Assembly: GCA_030625165.1 (NCBI GenBank)
Contig: DAOURL010000005.1
Span: 1 to 37,971, forward strand
DNA from: Methanosarcinales archaeon
GTDB taxonomy: Archaea; Halobacteriota; Methanosarcinia; Methanosarcinales; Methanogasteraceae
Direction of reading: 5' to 3'
Length of the DNA stretch: 37,971 nt
Of the stretch, positions 7,631 to 16,463 are shown piece after piece. Below the pieces are notes generated by a model. It made no database searches and had not been told where the DNA came from. It saw only the letters and a list, made by a program, of their open reading frames with translations. Each line of letters starts with the position of its first letter. Position 1 is the first letter of the stretch. Made by a program: the position numbers and the translations under genes.

Positions 7631-8145
7631 TCGTATCCCCCTTTCTCCTTGAGATACCTCAGCAATCCTCCGGACTCGAGCAACTCCTGCATGAATTCCG
7701 GAATCGGGCTGAAACTGTACTCTTCTCCGGCAGTCACGTTCGTAATCGTTCCGTTCTCGAAATCGATCCGCAGTTCATCATCCTTGTGGACCTTTTCTGC
7801 GATCCCGGCGCATTCGATCAGCGGCAGCCCGATATTAAAACCGTTTCGGTAGAAGATGCGTGCAAACGACTCTGCGATCACGCATCCCACGCCACATGCC
7901 GCTATGACCTGCGGCGCCTGCTCTCTCGATGATCCGCATCCGAAATTCGATGCCGTAACGATGATCGGGTTTTCTGTGTGCTTGCTATCGGTGTAGAAAT
8001 CCGGATCGATCGATTCAAAGGTGTGAACTGCGAGTTTGTTCAGATCAAGTTCGTCGTACTTGTACTTTCCTGAGATTACCTCGTCTGTGTTCGTATCCTG
8101 TGGAAATATCCGCAGCACCTTGCCGGTTATCGGTTCCAGTGTCAT
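7627..8145 (-). CDS. leuD: 3-isopropylmalate dehydratase / homoaconitase small subunit
   Basis: The 172-residue product is the swivel (small) subunit of the aconitase superfamily in archaea. It has [15 protein letters not shown] near the N-terminus, the conserved [16 protein letters not shown], and [18 protein letters not shown]. It partners a separate iron-sulfur large subunit that is not in this window. Archaea have two such isomerases, one for leucine and one (homoaconitase, AksE/HacB) for the 2-oxosuberate part of coenzyme B. The substrate-specificity loop here reads GKYKYDELD, which I cannot assign safely to either. Coupling to methanogenesis marker 11 makes the coenzyme B role attractive but unproven. 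The ATG at 8145 lies about 29 bases from a TATA box and looks leaderless. Confidence 0.88.
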   Translation of the reverse strand: MTLEPITGKVLRIFPQDTNTDEVISGKYKYDELDLNKLAVHTFESIDPDFYTDSKHTENPIIVTASNFGCGSSREQAPQVIAACGVGCVIAESFARIFYRNGFNIGLPLIECAGIAEKVHKDDELRIDFENGTITNVTAGEEYSFSPIPEFMQELLESGGLLRYLKEKGGYE

Positions 8146-8168
8146 GATATACTGCTTCCACTACAACC

Positions 8169-8178
8169 CTTTTATAGG
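8169..8178 (-). promoter_or_regulatory. TATA box of leuD-mmp11
   Basis: On the minus strand the site reads CCTATAAAAG, centred about 29 bases before the ATG at 8145. No Shine-Dalgarno is seen, so the message is probably leaderless or has a very short leader. Confidence 0.55.
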
Positions 8179-8210
8179 TGCGGATTCGGGAGTGGTGACG
8201 CATCCAGAAC

Positions 8211-8219
8211 GTATTTAAA
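8211..8219 (+). promoter_or_regulatory. TATA box of glyA
   Basis: GTATTTAAAT is centred about 32 bases before the ATG at 8248, with no Shine-Dalgarno between, consistent with a near-leaderless message. It is divergent from and about 40 bases away from the leuD TATA box. Confidence 0.55.
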
Positions 8220-8247
8220 TGGTTGCGGTTCTTACATAACACCAACA

Positions 8248-9519
8248 ATGAATGCCGATATCGATCTCATCATGCGTGCCGCAGAGGCACACCATACCTG
8301 GTACCGCGACTCCCTCCCGATGATCGCAAGCAACAACCTCACAAGCAGGAAGGTGCGGCTGCTTGCGGCAAGCGATCTTGCTCACCGATATGCAGAGGGC
8401 GTGGTCGGGCACAGGTTCTATCAGGGCTGCAAATACATCGACGAGATCGAGGCAAAGACGATCGAACTCGCAAAGGAACTCTTCAGGGCAGAACACGTCA
8501 ATGTGCAGCCGACCTCAGGCGTAAACGCAAACATCGCTGCTTTTTTTGCACTCGCAAAGCCGGGCGACACGATAATGTCACTCGATGTTCCGTATGGCGG
8601 GCACATCAGCCACGTACAGTACTCTGCTGCCGGCGTCCGGGGACTTCGCGTGATGCCGCATCCATTCGATCCTGAGATCATGAACATCGATCCCGACCGC
8701 ATGACTGCCATGATCAGGGACGTAAAGCCACGCATCGTACTTCTCGGGGGAAGTCTCTTCCTGTTCCCGCATCCTGTTCGGGAGGCGGCTGATGCTGCCC
8801 GCGAAGTGGGAGCAACGCTTGTCTACGACGGCGCACATGTGCTCGGGCTCATCGCAGGAAAACGGTTTCAGGATCCGCTTCGGGAGGGGGCGGAAGTGGT
8901 TACCGGATCCACGCACAAGACATTTCCGGGACCGCAGGGCGCGATTATTATGTGTAAGAAGGAACTTTCAGACCGGATCGATGAAGCGGTCTTTCCTGGC
9001 ACGGTGAGCAACCACCATCTGCACCATCTTGCAGGACTCGGGGTCTCGCTTGCAGAGATGATCGAGTTTGGCGGGGATTACGCATCTGCCGTGATCGCAA
9101 ACGCAAAATCGCTTGCGCAGTCATTGTATGAGCGAGGATTCGACGTGCTTTGCGAGCCGCATGGGTTTACAGAGTCGCATCAGGTTGCAGTCGATGTAAC
9201 GAAGGTTGGTGGCAGTATCAGAGCCGCAACGAGACTCGAAGAGGCAAACATCATCGTAAACAAGAATCTTCTGCCAGGAGATACGGTCAGCGTCACAGAC
9301 GAACCGTCCGGAATCAGGATCGGGACGCAGGAACTGACCCGCATCGGGATGGGCACGTCAGAGATGGATGCGATCGCTGATTTCTTCAAACGGATCGTGC
9401 TCGACTCCGAATCGCCTGAAAGCGTCATAGACGATGTGATCGAGTTGAAGGGCGGGTACCAGAAGGTCTGCTACTGCTTCGATGAGACCGATGCGTACGG
9501 TCTTCCAGCCGGGATGTGA
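8248..9519 (+). CDS. glyA: Serine hydroxymethyltransferase
   Basis: The 423-residue product is a fold-type I pyridoxal-phosphate enzyme that interconverts serine and glycine, passing the one-carbon unit to a pterin (tetrahydromethanopterin in methanogens, tetrahydrofolate elsewhere). Diagnostic stretches are [60 protein letters not shown], and the PLP-lysine motif [17 protein letters not shown]. Length is normal for archaeal members. It is followed after 79 bases by seryl-tRNA synthetase on the same strand, so two serine enzymes are adjacent; the downstream gene has its own TATA box. Confidence 0.95.
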   Translation: MNADIDLIMRAAEAHHTWYRDSLPMIASNNLTSRKVRLLAASDLAHRYAEGVVGHRFYQGCKYIDEIEAKTIELAKELFRAEHVNVQPTSGVNANIAAFFALAKPGDTIMSLDVPYGGHISHVQYSAAGVRGLRVMPHPFDPEIMNIDPDRMTAMIRDVKPRIVLLGGSLFLFPHPVREAADAAREVGATLVYDGAHVLGLIAGKRFQDPLREGAEVVTGSTHKTFPGPQGAIIMCKKELSDRIDEAVFPGTVSNHHLHHLAGLGVSLAEMIEFGGDYASAVIANAKSLAQSLYERGFDVLCEPHGFTESHQVAVDVTKVGGSIRAATRLEEANIIVNKNLLPGDTVSVTDEPSGIRIGTQELTRIGMGTSEMDAIADFFKRIVLDSESPESVIDDVIELKGGYQKVCYCFDETDAYGLPAGM

Positions 9520-9565
9520 GTCTTGCAGAGCCGGCAGATACCTTCCAGCCCCGATGCAGAGAAAG

Positions 9566-9575
9566 AATTTAATTA
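9566..9575 (+). promoter_or_regulatory. TATA box of serS
   Basis: AATTTAATTA is centred about 29 bases before the ATG at 9599, with no Shine-Dalgarno. This placement supports 9599 as the start and implies an almost leaderless message, although read-through from glyA is also possible. Confidence 0.5.
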
Positions 9576-9598
9576 GATTCATCCGCAATCATAATCTC

Positions 9599-11092
9599 AT
9601 GTACTTTCATCTGATCGGCAACTTCAACACGAGCGCGCCCGCAGATCAGGCAGATGCAGACGTATCAGCCCTCGTAAGCGAGGCAAACGAGACGTTGCTG
9701 ACAAAGGGCGCGCCAGAAGGGAAAGGCGCAAGAATACTTGACTTCCGGATCGAAGATCAAAAGATAAGGGTCGAGATCGAGTCGGATCAGTACGTGCGCG
9801 CCCACGACGCGATTCTCAGGTTGAGAAAACCACTTGCAACCCTTCTTGGAAAGAAATACCGCATAGGGATCCGGGGAATCGAGATCGAGTCTTACGTTGC
9901 GAAGATACCGTCAAAAAATCCGGTTAAAGCAGAAAAAATCCCCTACGTCTCGAATATGGAGTTTGACGGCGACGAGATCACCATCGAGATGGAGATCGGG
10001 GAATCCGAGATCCAGAACAGGATACCCGATCGGATCATCACACTCATCACGGATAAGATCGCGGCAGAGGGGTATGGTGGGAAGGAAGAGCACTGGAACC
10101 TGCTCTGGGAGAGCGCAGAAAAGACCATCGCGTTTAGGGAAGACCCGACACCGGAATTGGTCAAGCGGAACTGGATCAAACACGGAGCATCCCGCGGGCA
10201 GTGGATATACGGTCCTGAGGCGACCCGAATCTTCCGCACCTTCGAACAGATCGTAAAAAAGGAGGTTCTCGATTTTCTCGGATACCAGGAGATGATCTTC
10301 CCGAAACTCGTGACGTGGGATGTCTGGAAGAAGTCAGGACATGCGAAAGGCGTCTATCCTGAGATCTACTACGTCTGCCCGCCAAAAACAAGGGATCCTG
10401 ACTTCTGGGTGGAGGTTTCTGACTACTACAAGGTCACTCACGAGATCCCGCTCGACCTGATCGCTGAGAAGATCGACAAGCCGATCGGAGGGCTGTGCTA
10501 TGCCCAGTGCCCGCCGTTCTGGCCCTTCCTGCAGGGAAAGACGATCGCGGATGATGCGTTTCCGCTTCAAGTATTCGACCGATCAGGGACGTCGCACCGG
10601 TACGAGAGCGGCGGCATTCACGGCATCGAGCGAGTGGACGAGTTTCACAGGATCGAGATCGTCTGGATGGGGGCGCCAGAACAGGTTGTAGAGGAGTCGG
10701 AGCGCATCCATGAGCGGTACAAGTACATCTTCGAGGAGATACTCGAACTTACGTGGCGGAAGGCATGGGTTACGCCGTGGTTCATGGCGCAGGAGGGTCT
10801 GACCGGAACCGCCGGGAGCGAGAAGGTCGGGACGACCGATTACGAGTCGTTCATGCCGTACCGGGACGATTGGCTTGAGTTCCAGAATGTGAGCGTGAAC
10901 GGAGACAAATATCCTCTTGGGTTCAACGTAAAAGCACAGAGCGGTGGTGAACTTTGGAGCGGATGTTCCGGAGTCGGGCTTGAGCGCTGGGCGAGCTCGT
11001 TCTTTGCGCAGAAGGGGCTTGATTACGAGAACTGGCCAGAATCGTTTAAGGAGATCGTAGGCGAACTGCCGAAAGGTTTTGCGTTTATGTAG
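9599..11092 (+). CDS. serS: Seryl-tRNA synthetase, methanogen-type (class 2, SerRS2)
   Basis: The 497-residue product is the rare type of seryl-tRNA synthetase found in methanogens and not the bacterial or eukaryotic type. The N-terminal tRNA-binding domain (about 1-165) begins [20 protein letters not shown]. The class II core has [20 protein letters not shown] (motif 1 region), [19 protein letters not shown] (motif 2), and [13 protein letters not shown] (motif 3). Candidate ligands of the active-site zinc described for this family are the Cys in [11 protein letters not shown], a Glu in the motif 2 region, and the Cys in SGCSG, all present. The frame extends upstream to 9482 inside glyA, but the ATG at 9599 matches family members and the nearby TATA box. 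Confidence 0.95.
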   Translation: MYFHLIGNFNTSAPADQADADVSALVSEANETLLTKGAPEGKGARILDFRIEDQKIRVEIESDQYVRAHDAILRLRKPLATLLGKKYRIGIRGIEIESYVAKIPSKNPVKAEKIPYVSNMEFDGDEITIEMEIGESEIQNRIPDRIITLITDKIAAEGYGGKEEHWNLLWESAEKTIAFREDPTPELVKRNWIKHGASRGQWIYGPEATRIFRTFEQIVKKEVLDFLGYQEMIFPKLVTWDVWKKSGHAKGVYPEIYYVCPPKTRDPDFWVEVSDYYKVTHEIPLDLIAEKIDKPIGGLCYAQCPPFWPFLQGKTIADDAFPLQVFDRSGTSHRYESGGIHGIERVDEFHRIEIVWMGAPEQVVEESERIHERYKYIFEEILELTWRKAWVTPWFMAQEGLTGTAGSEKVGTTDYESFMPYRDDWLEFQNVSVNGDKYPLGFNVKAQSGGELWSGCSGVGLERWASSFFAQKGLDYENWPESFKEIVGELPKGFAFM

Positions 11093-11305
11093 TGGCAGTC
11101 CGGGGTCAGATCTCGTCGGATGTTTCGGGTTTTAAATATCCAGAAAAACCAAAGTCCCAGTCCAGCACAGCGCGATGTGATCGCCACCCCGGCGGCTTTG
11201 AGATATTGCTGATAATCGAGCGAAGAAGCCATGCCTCCATCGCTCCTGCACCGGAAAACCCGGATGACGCGGATCAGTATAATCTCGTGATGCCGACACG
11301 CCACA

Positions 11306-11318
11306 TAAAGTTTTATCT
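11306..11318 (+). promoter_or_regulatory. TATA-like promoter of the DP1 gene
   Basis: AAAGTTTTATC is centred about 30 bases before the ATG at 11343. The rest of the 250-base gap after serS shows no gene. A TTTTAAATATCC stretch at about 11130 is a second TATA-like site with nothing obvious downstream. Confidence 0.4.
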
Positions 11319-11342
11319 CCCGAACATCCCAAGTAGAGAGCA

Positions 11343-12839
11343 ATGCAGGAGTCACTGATAGTTGAGGAGTTTGCGAATGCGGGATACCAGGTCAGTCCGG
11401 ATGCGGTCGCGCTGATTGGCTCTTACAGCGCGCCTGATACGATCGTTTCTAAGGTGCTGCAATCGCTTGATGATTCGGTGCTTGTGGTGGGCAGGGAGCA
11501 TCTCAACCTCGATTGCGTGAAGATTCCTGAGAAGCCGACAGATAAATTGGCGGAGAAATTAGCAGAGAAATTATCGAAACCAGCCGATGCGCCGGCAGTG
11601 AACATACTCTCGGATATCAGCAATGAATCGACGTGCGTTGGCGAATACTCTGAGTTTGTACGATACTTCCGCGATCGTTACACGCGGTTAAGCGGCATCA
11701 TCAGGGGACGGATTACAGCACGCCCGATCGAGTCGCTGCGCGCGAGGCACAGCGGACGGGAGTATGACAGCGTCTCGATAATCGGCATGGTCTCTGATGT
11801 CAGGACGACATCAAACGGCAACAAACTGCTGGAGATCGAGGATCCTACCGGCTCGTTCCCTGTGCTGGTTCGCCCATCCGATCGCGATATATGGGCTATC
11901 GCATCCGGCATCGTTCATGATGAGGTGATCGGGGTCACAGGTTCGATCACCAGAGATGGGCATCTTATGATCGTAAAGAGCATCGTGCTGCCGGATCTGC
12001 CGAACAGGTACAACCAGACGCTCCCTGGTAGGGGACAGGGCATTAACGGCAGTGAACACGGTAACGGGGACGGTGCGGCTGGTTGCGCAGCACTGATCTC
12101 GGATGTGCATATCGGAAGCGATACGTTTCTTGGAGACGCGTTCTCTGATTTCATCGACTGGCTCGGCGACGGCTCTCTGCCGGTGCAGTACCTGATAATA
12201 GCAGGCGATCTCGTGGACGGGGTCGGGATATACCCAGGGCAAGAGTCTGAACTGGAGATCCCTGATGTCTACGACCAGTACCGATCTGCGGCAGAGTATC
12301 TCGGAAGGGTTCCAAAGAATATCAGGATCATAATAGCGCCCGGCAACCACGATGCGGTGAGACTGGCAGAACCGCAGCCAGCGCTACCCGAAAAGATCAG
12401 GTCGATGTTCTCTGATGATGTGATCTTTACTGGCAATCCCGCGCTTGTCGAGATCCGCGGCGTACGGATCCTGATCTACCATGGGCGGTCGATGGATGAC
12501 CTGATCGCAACCATCCCGAAGATGAGTTACCAGCGTCCGGAGCTGGTCATGATCGAGATGCTCAGGCGCAGGCATCTTGCGCCCATGTACGGCGGCAGGG
12601 TATCGATTGCGCCTGAGAACTCGGATCATTTCGTGATCGACCGGGTGCCGCACATCCTCCACTGCGGGCATGTCCATACCATCGGTATCGACCGCTACAA
12701 AGGCGTTACAGTGGTCAATTCCGGAACATGGCAGTCACAGACCGACTTTCAGAAGCGGATGAACCTCGATCCTGTGCCTGCCCATGCAACGATCGTCGAT
12801 CTTGCGACGCTTGGCACGAAGATGGTCAAGTTTGCGTGA
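11343..12839 (+). CDS. polB: DNA polymerase D small subunit DP1 (PolII small subunit, exonuclease)
   Basis: The 498-residue product is the small, 3'-5' exonuclease subunit of archaeal DNA polymerase D. After an N-terminal helical region (about 1-110), with a repeated DKLAEKLAEKLSK segment, comes an OB-fold domain (SIIGMVSDVRTTSNGNKLLE) and then a calcineurin-like phosphoesterase. Its metal motifs are complete: SDVHIGS, AGDLVDGVGIYPGQ, APGNHDAVR, IYHGRS and CGHVHT. AEPQP after GNHD is typical of DP1. The large subunit DP2 is not in the window. The next gene is convergent, with 13 bases between stops. Confidence 0.95.
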   Translation: MQESLIVEEFANAGYQVSPDAVALIGSYSAPDTIVSKVLQSLDDSVLVVGREHLNLDCVKIPEKPTDKLAEKLAEKLSKPADAPAVNILSDISNESTCVGEYSEFVRYFRDRYTRLSGIIRGRITARPIESLRARHSGREYDSVSIIGMVSDVRTTSNGNKLLEIEDPTGSFPVLVRPSDRDIWAIASGIVHDEVIGVTGSITRDGHLMIVKSIVLPDLPNRYNQTLPGRGQGINGSEHGNGDGAAGCAALISDVHIGSDTFLGDAFSDFIDWLGDGSLPVQYLIIAGDLVDGVGIYPGQESELEIPDVYDQYRSAAEYLGRVPKNIRIIIAPGNHDAVRLAEPQPALPEKIRSMFSDDVIFTGNPALVEIRGVRILIYHGRSMDDLIATIPKMSYQRPELVMIEMLRRRHLAPMYGGRVSIAPENSDHFVIDRVPHILHCGHVHTIGIDRYKGVTVVNSGTWQSQTDFQKRMNLDPVPAHATIVDLATLGTKMVKFA

Positions 12840-12852
12840 TCGATCCATATCC

Positions 12853-13509
12853 CTATCGCCCATATCTCCGCTGGCGCTTCTGGTAGTCCCGCATGATCCT
12901 TAAGAAGTCCAGCCGCCTCATATCAGCGAAATTCACATCTGTGAAATACAGTTCGGAATATATCGTCTGCCAGATCAAAAAATCAGTCAGGTGCTTTCCA
13001 CCTGCACGGATGACCAGATCAGGATTGTGCCTGAAGAGGAGGTGTGATTCGATCATATCCGAATTGATATCATCGTAATCGATCTCTCCACGCTCCACCC
13101 TTCTTAGAATAGCCCTTATCGCATCGGTGAGTTCGAGTTTCCCACCATACCCGATCGAGATATCGAGTTTCACCTCCGGACGTCCCTTTCCGATCGGAAT
13201 CGTCCTCAACCCCTGATCGTCTTTTGTGTATATCCTTGCGATCAGATCGGTTCTCGCAAGTCTGTCGATGATCTGCGAAGCCGCATCCTCTCGCAGGGGT
13301 CCGTCCACGATCACAGCGATGTACACGATGAGCGATCCGATGCCGAGATCTGCGCACCACGAGACAAAGGATTGCAGTTGTTTAGCCCCGCTCGGTGCGA
13401 AGAGATCGCCCTCTGTAAGCGCAAGCGTGAGCCCGACTGGTAGTTCACGCTTTACGATCCGGGAGCGCAGTCGGTGCTCGTATATGCGTTCGTAGATGCG
13501 CTGGAGCAT
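12853..13509 (-). CDS. cis-Prenyltransferase homologue lacking the catalytic DGN motif (possible accessory subunit)
   Basis: The roughly 218-residue product belongs to the undecaprenyl-diphosphate synthase (cis-prenyltransferase) family: SWCADLGIGSLIVYI in the first half, and PDLVIRAGGKHLTDFLIWQTIYSELYFTDVNFADM, the most conserved stretch of the family, here split only for description. The N-terminal position that normally holds HxxxxMDGNxRWA reads VGLTLALTEGDLFAP, so the catalytic Asp and the Asn-Arg pair are gone. An RYG near the C-terminus matches the RxG motif of eukaryotic subunits. This pattern is like NgBR/Nus1, the non-catalytic partner in heteromeric enzymes that make dolichol-type glycosyl carriers. 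A catalytic partner is not in this window. The ATG at 13509 is chosen because the longer frame adds residues without family similarity. Confidence 0.8.
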   Translation of the reverse strand: MLQRIYERIYEHRLRSRIVKRELPVGLTLALTEGDLFAPSGAKQLQSFVSWCADLGIGSLIVYIAVIVDGPLREDAASQIIDRLARTDLIARIYTKDDQGLRTIPIGKGRPEVKLDISIGYGGKLELTDAIRAILRRVERGEIDYDDINSDMIESHLLFRHNPDLVIRAGGKHLTDFLIWQTIYSELYFTDVNFADMRRLDFLRIMRDYQKRQRRYGR

Positions 13510-13730
13510 GACTCGATATTGTGGCGGCGAAAGGGTTATTGGTTGTGCTGTGTGGCACAATCGAAAACTCGTGAAGTCATTTGATTTTTGGACAGTGGCA
13601 GAGGAAGCAAAAAAAAGTACGGATCGAAAATCCCATAAAGAACCGTGTAAGTCATACGCTGGCTGATATAATGAAGATAAGGAACGTTTCTTGGATATAA
13701 TCCAGAATATTCGATTGGAAATGGTATCAG

Positions 13731-13747
13731 GGAGCTTATTTAGCTCC
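13731..13747 (-). terminator. Hairpin after the lipoprotein gene
   Basis: A perfect 6-bp stem (GGAGCT, loop TATTT, AGCTCC) touches the stop codon of the lipoprotein gene. There is no T run on the minus strand, so it may be a processing or stability element rather than an intrinsic terminator. The bases 13560-13730 hold no gene I can support. Confidence 0.35.
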
Positions 13748-14181
13748 TAATCGCCCCATCTAAATTGTTTTGTTGCTTTTGCAAGCTTTACCTGACGTCC
13801 GGTTTCATCCATATCCTCGATGGTGATGATCACATCGATACGGTCCCCATCATCAGGTATCCTCTTGAGTTCGGATACCAACTCGTATTCACCGGGACCC
13901 GTGTAACTGGCAGACCTCCAGTAACCGATGAAAGATCCCATAGCTTGCGGGTTGTGGATGCATTTCATATAAACGCCCGGGGTATTCATCGGGACGTCCT
14001 GGTATTTCCGTAGTACGCTTGCGGTTTCGGTGGAAACATCGATGCTAACGATCTCCGGATTACCATCATCGTTCTCTGTGACGAGCACCTTTGCCTTTAT
14101 CACTGTTTTCCCATCGGATATGCACCCGGAAGCAGCGATCAGAAGAACAAATAGTATCACAACTGCTCCAGTTTGTCCCAT
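13747..14181 (-). CDS. Putative lipoprotein of unknown function
   Basis: A 144-residue secreted protein. The N-terminus is a hydrophobic signal ending in a lipobox-like LIAASGC, with Cys20 as the probable lipid-attachment residue. The mature part is a small beta-rich domain: KTVIKAKVLVTENDDGNPEI, SFIGYWRSASYTGPGEYEL, and RIDVIITIEDMDETGRQ. Alternating strands and the late polar segment suggest an immunoglobulin- or FN3-like fold, but I do not recognise a family. It stands alone between the cis-prenyltransferase homologue and the antiporter operon, all on the minus strand. Confidence 0.7.
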   Translation of the reverse strand: MGQTGAVVILFVLLIAASGCISDGKTVIKAKVLVTENDDGNPEIVSIDVSTETASVLRKYQDVPMNTPGVYMKCIHNPQAMGSFIGYWRSASYTGPGEYELVSELKRIPDDGDRIDVIITIEDMDETGRQVKLAKATKQFRWGD

Positions 14182-14262
14182 ACAAGAGTAAACAGTCTCA
14201 TATTGCTATTAAGTTTTTCGGTATTTGCGGCTTCGTGTAGTCCCAAAGGTGGGGAATAACCC

Positions 14263-14300
14263 AAAAAATAACATCGGGCTACCCATCACCCTGCAGCCCG
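14263..14300 (-). terminator. Intrinsic terminator of the antiporter operon
   Basis: On the minus strand CGGGCT pairs with AGCCCG around a 14-base loop that contains the stop codon of the last antiporter gene. ATGTTATTTTTT follows, giving a T run. It marks the end of the long operon that begins near 22251. Confidence 0.5.
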
Positions 14301-16193
14301 CATCATCTCCCGCACCCGCAGCCCGATTCCTGCGATCACAGCAACCACCAGAAGCCCGATCATCGAATAGACCGAGAGATGCGGAGCGACCACATAGATC
14401 ACCAGATACGCGAACAGAAAGACTGTTCCGAGCAAAACCGAGACCCCGATCGGATCTCTCCGCACAGGCTCTCCGGGATACTCTCGTATGCGGGTGTCAA
14501 GCATCGCTTTCGCACGCTCTCCAGCCGCAGACGCCCCCTCTGAGATGTTCAGAACCCCGAGACAGAGCTTATCCGCAATGATACTGAGCGCTTCAATCGG
14601 GTTCTTGCTGAACCAGACCGCGAAGTCCTTAACAGCCAGCGTTGCATCGATCGTCCATTGTGTGCCGCGTGCGAGCGGGTTGTGGAGGGCCCACATAAAG
14701 AGCACGGCACCTTTGCGGTAGAACCAGTCGGTATCAAGGCTGATCGTGGGCTCGCCTGCCAGTTTCTTGATGAGCAGCAGGAATGCCACATAAGTGAAGA
14801 GCAATAGTTGGATCGTTCCAATTACGTGTGCTGGTGCGTAAGGGTGATACTCAACAGATTGGAACGGCAGAATCCGGTACAGAATCTGTGGGTAGCAGCC
14901 AAGCAGCGTGCAAAGGAAAGCGGTAGCGCCCATCCCGAGCAGCATGTTCATCGGAGGATCCTTTGCTTTGATACCGGCGTCCTTACCAAAGAAGACAAAG
15001 TACGGCAGTTTCAGGCCGGTATGCAGAAACGTTCCGACAGCAGCGCATCCGAGCATCAGAAAGATGATAGCATTGTGATCGAGTGCTGCCGCATGGATGA
15101 TCATCGACTTGCTGATGAATCCGTTAAACAGCGGGAATCCTGATATGGAGAACGCCCCGACCATGTAGAGAATCATCGTCAGCGGCATCACCTTGTACAG
15201 CCCACCAAGCTCGGTCAGTTTGTTCTTACCAGTCATATAGATCACCGCACCCATGCCCATGAAGAGCAGTCCCTTGTAGAGGATGTGGCAGAATGCGTGT
15301 GCGGTTGTGCCGTTTAACGCCATTGCTGTGCCAAGCCCGATACCGCAGACCATATAACCAACCTGACTGATGATGTGGTATGCAAGAAGTCTTCTGATAT
15401 CGTTTTCAAGCACGGCGTACACAACACCATAGAGTGCCATGATCGCACCGAGCCACATCAGCAGTTCAACACCTGCAAAGCCTCTTGCAAGCACGTAGAC
15501 AGCGGTCTTTGTGGTGAACGCTGTCATGAAGACCGCTCCTGTGATCGTTGCCTCCGGATACGCATCAGGCAGCCACGCATGAAGCGGCGGGACTGCGGCA
15601 TTGATCAGGAAGCCGATCAGGATCAGGATCGTGCCAGGGCTGCCGTAGTCGAATGCATCAAAGGCGATCGATCCATCATTCCCCTGTATATACAGGATGA
15701 TCCCGCCGAGCAGGATGACGCCTCCTGCGACATGCACCATCAGGTACCGAAATCCCGCATCGATCGATGCCTTTCTGCGCCGGTACCAGACAAGGCAGAC
15801 CGAAGACCATGCCAGAAACTCCCAGAAGATGAAGAGTGTGAAGAGATCGCCTGCAAAGACGACGCCAAGCGCACTCCCAACATATATGAAAGCGGCAACG
15901 TGCTGTCCAGTCTCCTTTACATGCAGTGCATAGAGCGTCATACAGAATGCAGCGATTGTAAAGACGTATCCGAAGCACTTGCTGAGGAGATCCACCCTGC
16001 CAAGGACCAGATCGTACTCCATGAAATGATGAATCCAATATGTGCCTTCCTGCATGTACAGAAGATTGAAGAACGCCAGAGCGGGAATTGCAAGAAGGTA
16101 CAGCTGTTTCAGACGCCCCGGGATGAGCGGTATCAGAAGAGCCCCTATGATGAATATGGCGGCCGGTGGCACGGTTACGATATCATTTATCAT
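14286..16193 (-). CDS. Antiporter-like subunit (NuoL/MrpA/MrpD family), third copy
   Basis: The 635-residue product is a large proton/cation-translocating membrane subunit related to NuoL, MrpA and MrpD. The transmembrane core shows LFIFWEFLAWSSVC (the TM5 Glu), PPLHAWLPDAYPEATITGA, the TM7 lysine in FTTKTAVYVLAR, and the TM8 lysine in CHILYKGLLFMGMGAV. It is the longest of three such subunits. After about residue 450 it continues with LDTDWFYRKGAVLFMWALHN and two more membrane segments, an extension found in NuoL- and MrpA-like subunits. The ATG at 16193 has a strong GGAGGATTACT upstream site and lies within the end of the preceding gene, an 11-base overlap. It is the last gene of the operon. 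Confidence 0.88.
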   Translation of the reverse strand: MINDIVTVPPAAIFIIGALLIPLIPGRLKQLYLLAIPALAFFNLLYMQEGTYWIHHFMEYDLVLGRVDLLSKCFGYVFTIAAFCMTLYALHVKETGQHVAAFIYVGSALGVVFAGDLFTLFIFWEFLAWSSVCLVWYRRRKASIDAGFRYLMVHVAGGVILLGGIILYIQGNDGSIAFDAFDYGSPGTILILIGFLINAAVPPLHAWLPDAYPEATITGAVFMTAFTTKTAVYVLARGFAGVELLMWLGAIMALYGVVYAVLENDIRRLLAYHIISQVGYMVCGIGLGTAMALNGTTAHAFCHILYKGLLFMGMGAVIYMTGKNKLTELGGLYKVMPLTMILYMVGAFSISGFPLFNGFISKSMIIHAAALDHNAIIFLMLGCAAVGTFLHTGLKLPYFVFFGKDAGIKAKDPPMNMLLGMGATAFLCTLLGCYPQILYRILPFQSVEYHPYAPAHVIGTIQLLLFTYVAFLLLIKKLAGEPTISLDTDWFYRKGAVLFMWALHNPLARGTQWTIDATLAVKDFAVWFSKNPIEALSIIADKLCLGVLNISEGASAAGERAKAMLDTRIREYPGEPVRRDPIGVSVLLGTVFLFAYLVIYVVAPHLSVYSMIGLLVVAVIAGIGLRVREMMRAAG

Positions 16194-16461
16194 AGTAATC
16201 CTCCTCTACCATGATTCCGGAATGCCCGAATGCTTTTGAGAGTATGATGATTAAGATGCAGCAGACAAATCCGTATATCGCACTGAATACCGGTATCTGC
16301 TCGAATGCGAAGCCCTCATGCTCCTCACCATGATCCGAGGCAGCCATCCCGTACTGTACGACAAAACCAAGCAGGCAGCTGATAATAAGACTGACATAGA
16401 GCAAATAAACCATCTTTTTCACAGTTTCTGGATTTTCCAGCCATCTTTCTAAGAACCACAT
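16183..16461 (-). CDS. Small membrane protein of the antiporter operon
   Basis: A 92-residue protein with two clear membrane helices, YLLYVSLIISCLLGFVV and IYGFVCCILIIILSKAFG, separated by an acidic, His-rich outer loop (SDHGEEHEGFAFEQ). I do not recognise a named family. The start ATG at 16461 has a GGAGGGATC site that overlaps the stop of the preceding subunit, and its own end overlaps the next gene. Such tight coupling implies that it is a structural or assembly subunit of the same complex. Confidence 0.75.
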   Translation of the reverse strand: MWFLERWLENPETVKKMVYLLYVSLIISCLLGFVVQYGMAASDHGEEHEGFAFEQIPVFSAIYGFVCCILIIILSKAFGHSGIMVEEDYYDK

Positions 16462-16463
16462 CG

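Noticed and set aside
11023-11355. 110-residue minus-strand frame between serS and the DP1 gene
   Set aside because: It overlaps the end of serS and the DP1 start, shows no recognisable domain, and would oppose both transcripts.
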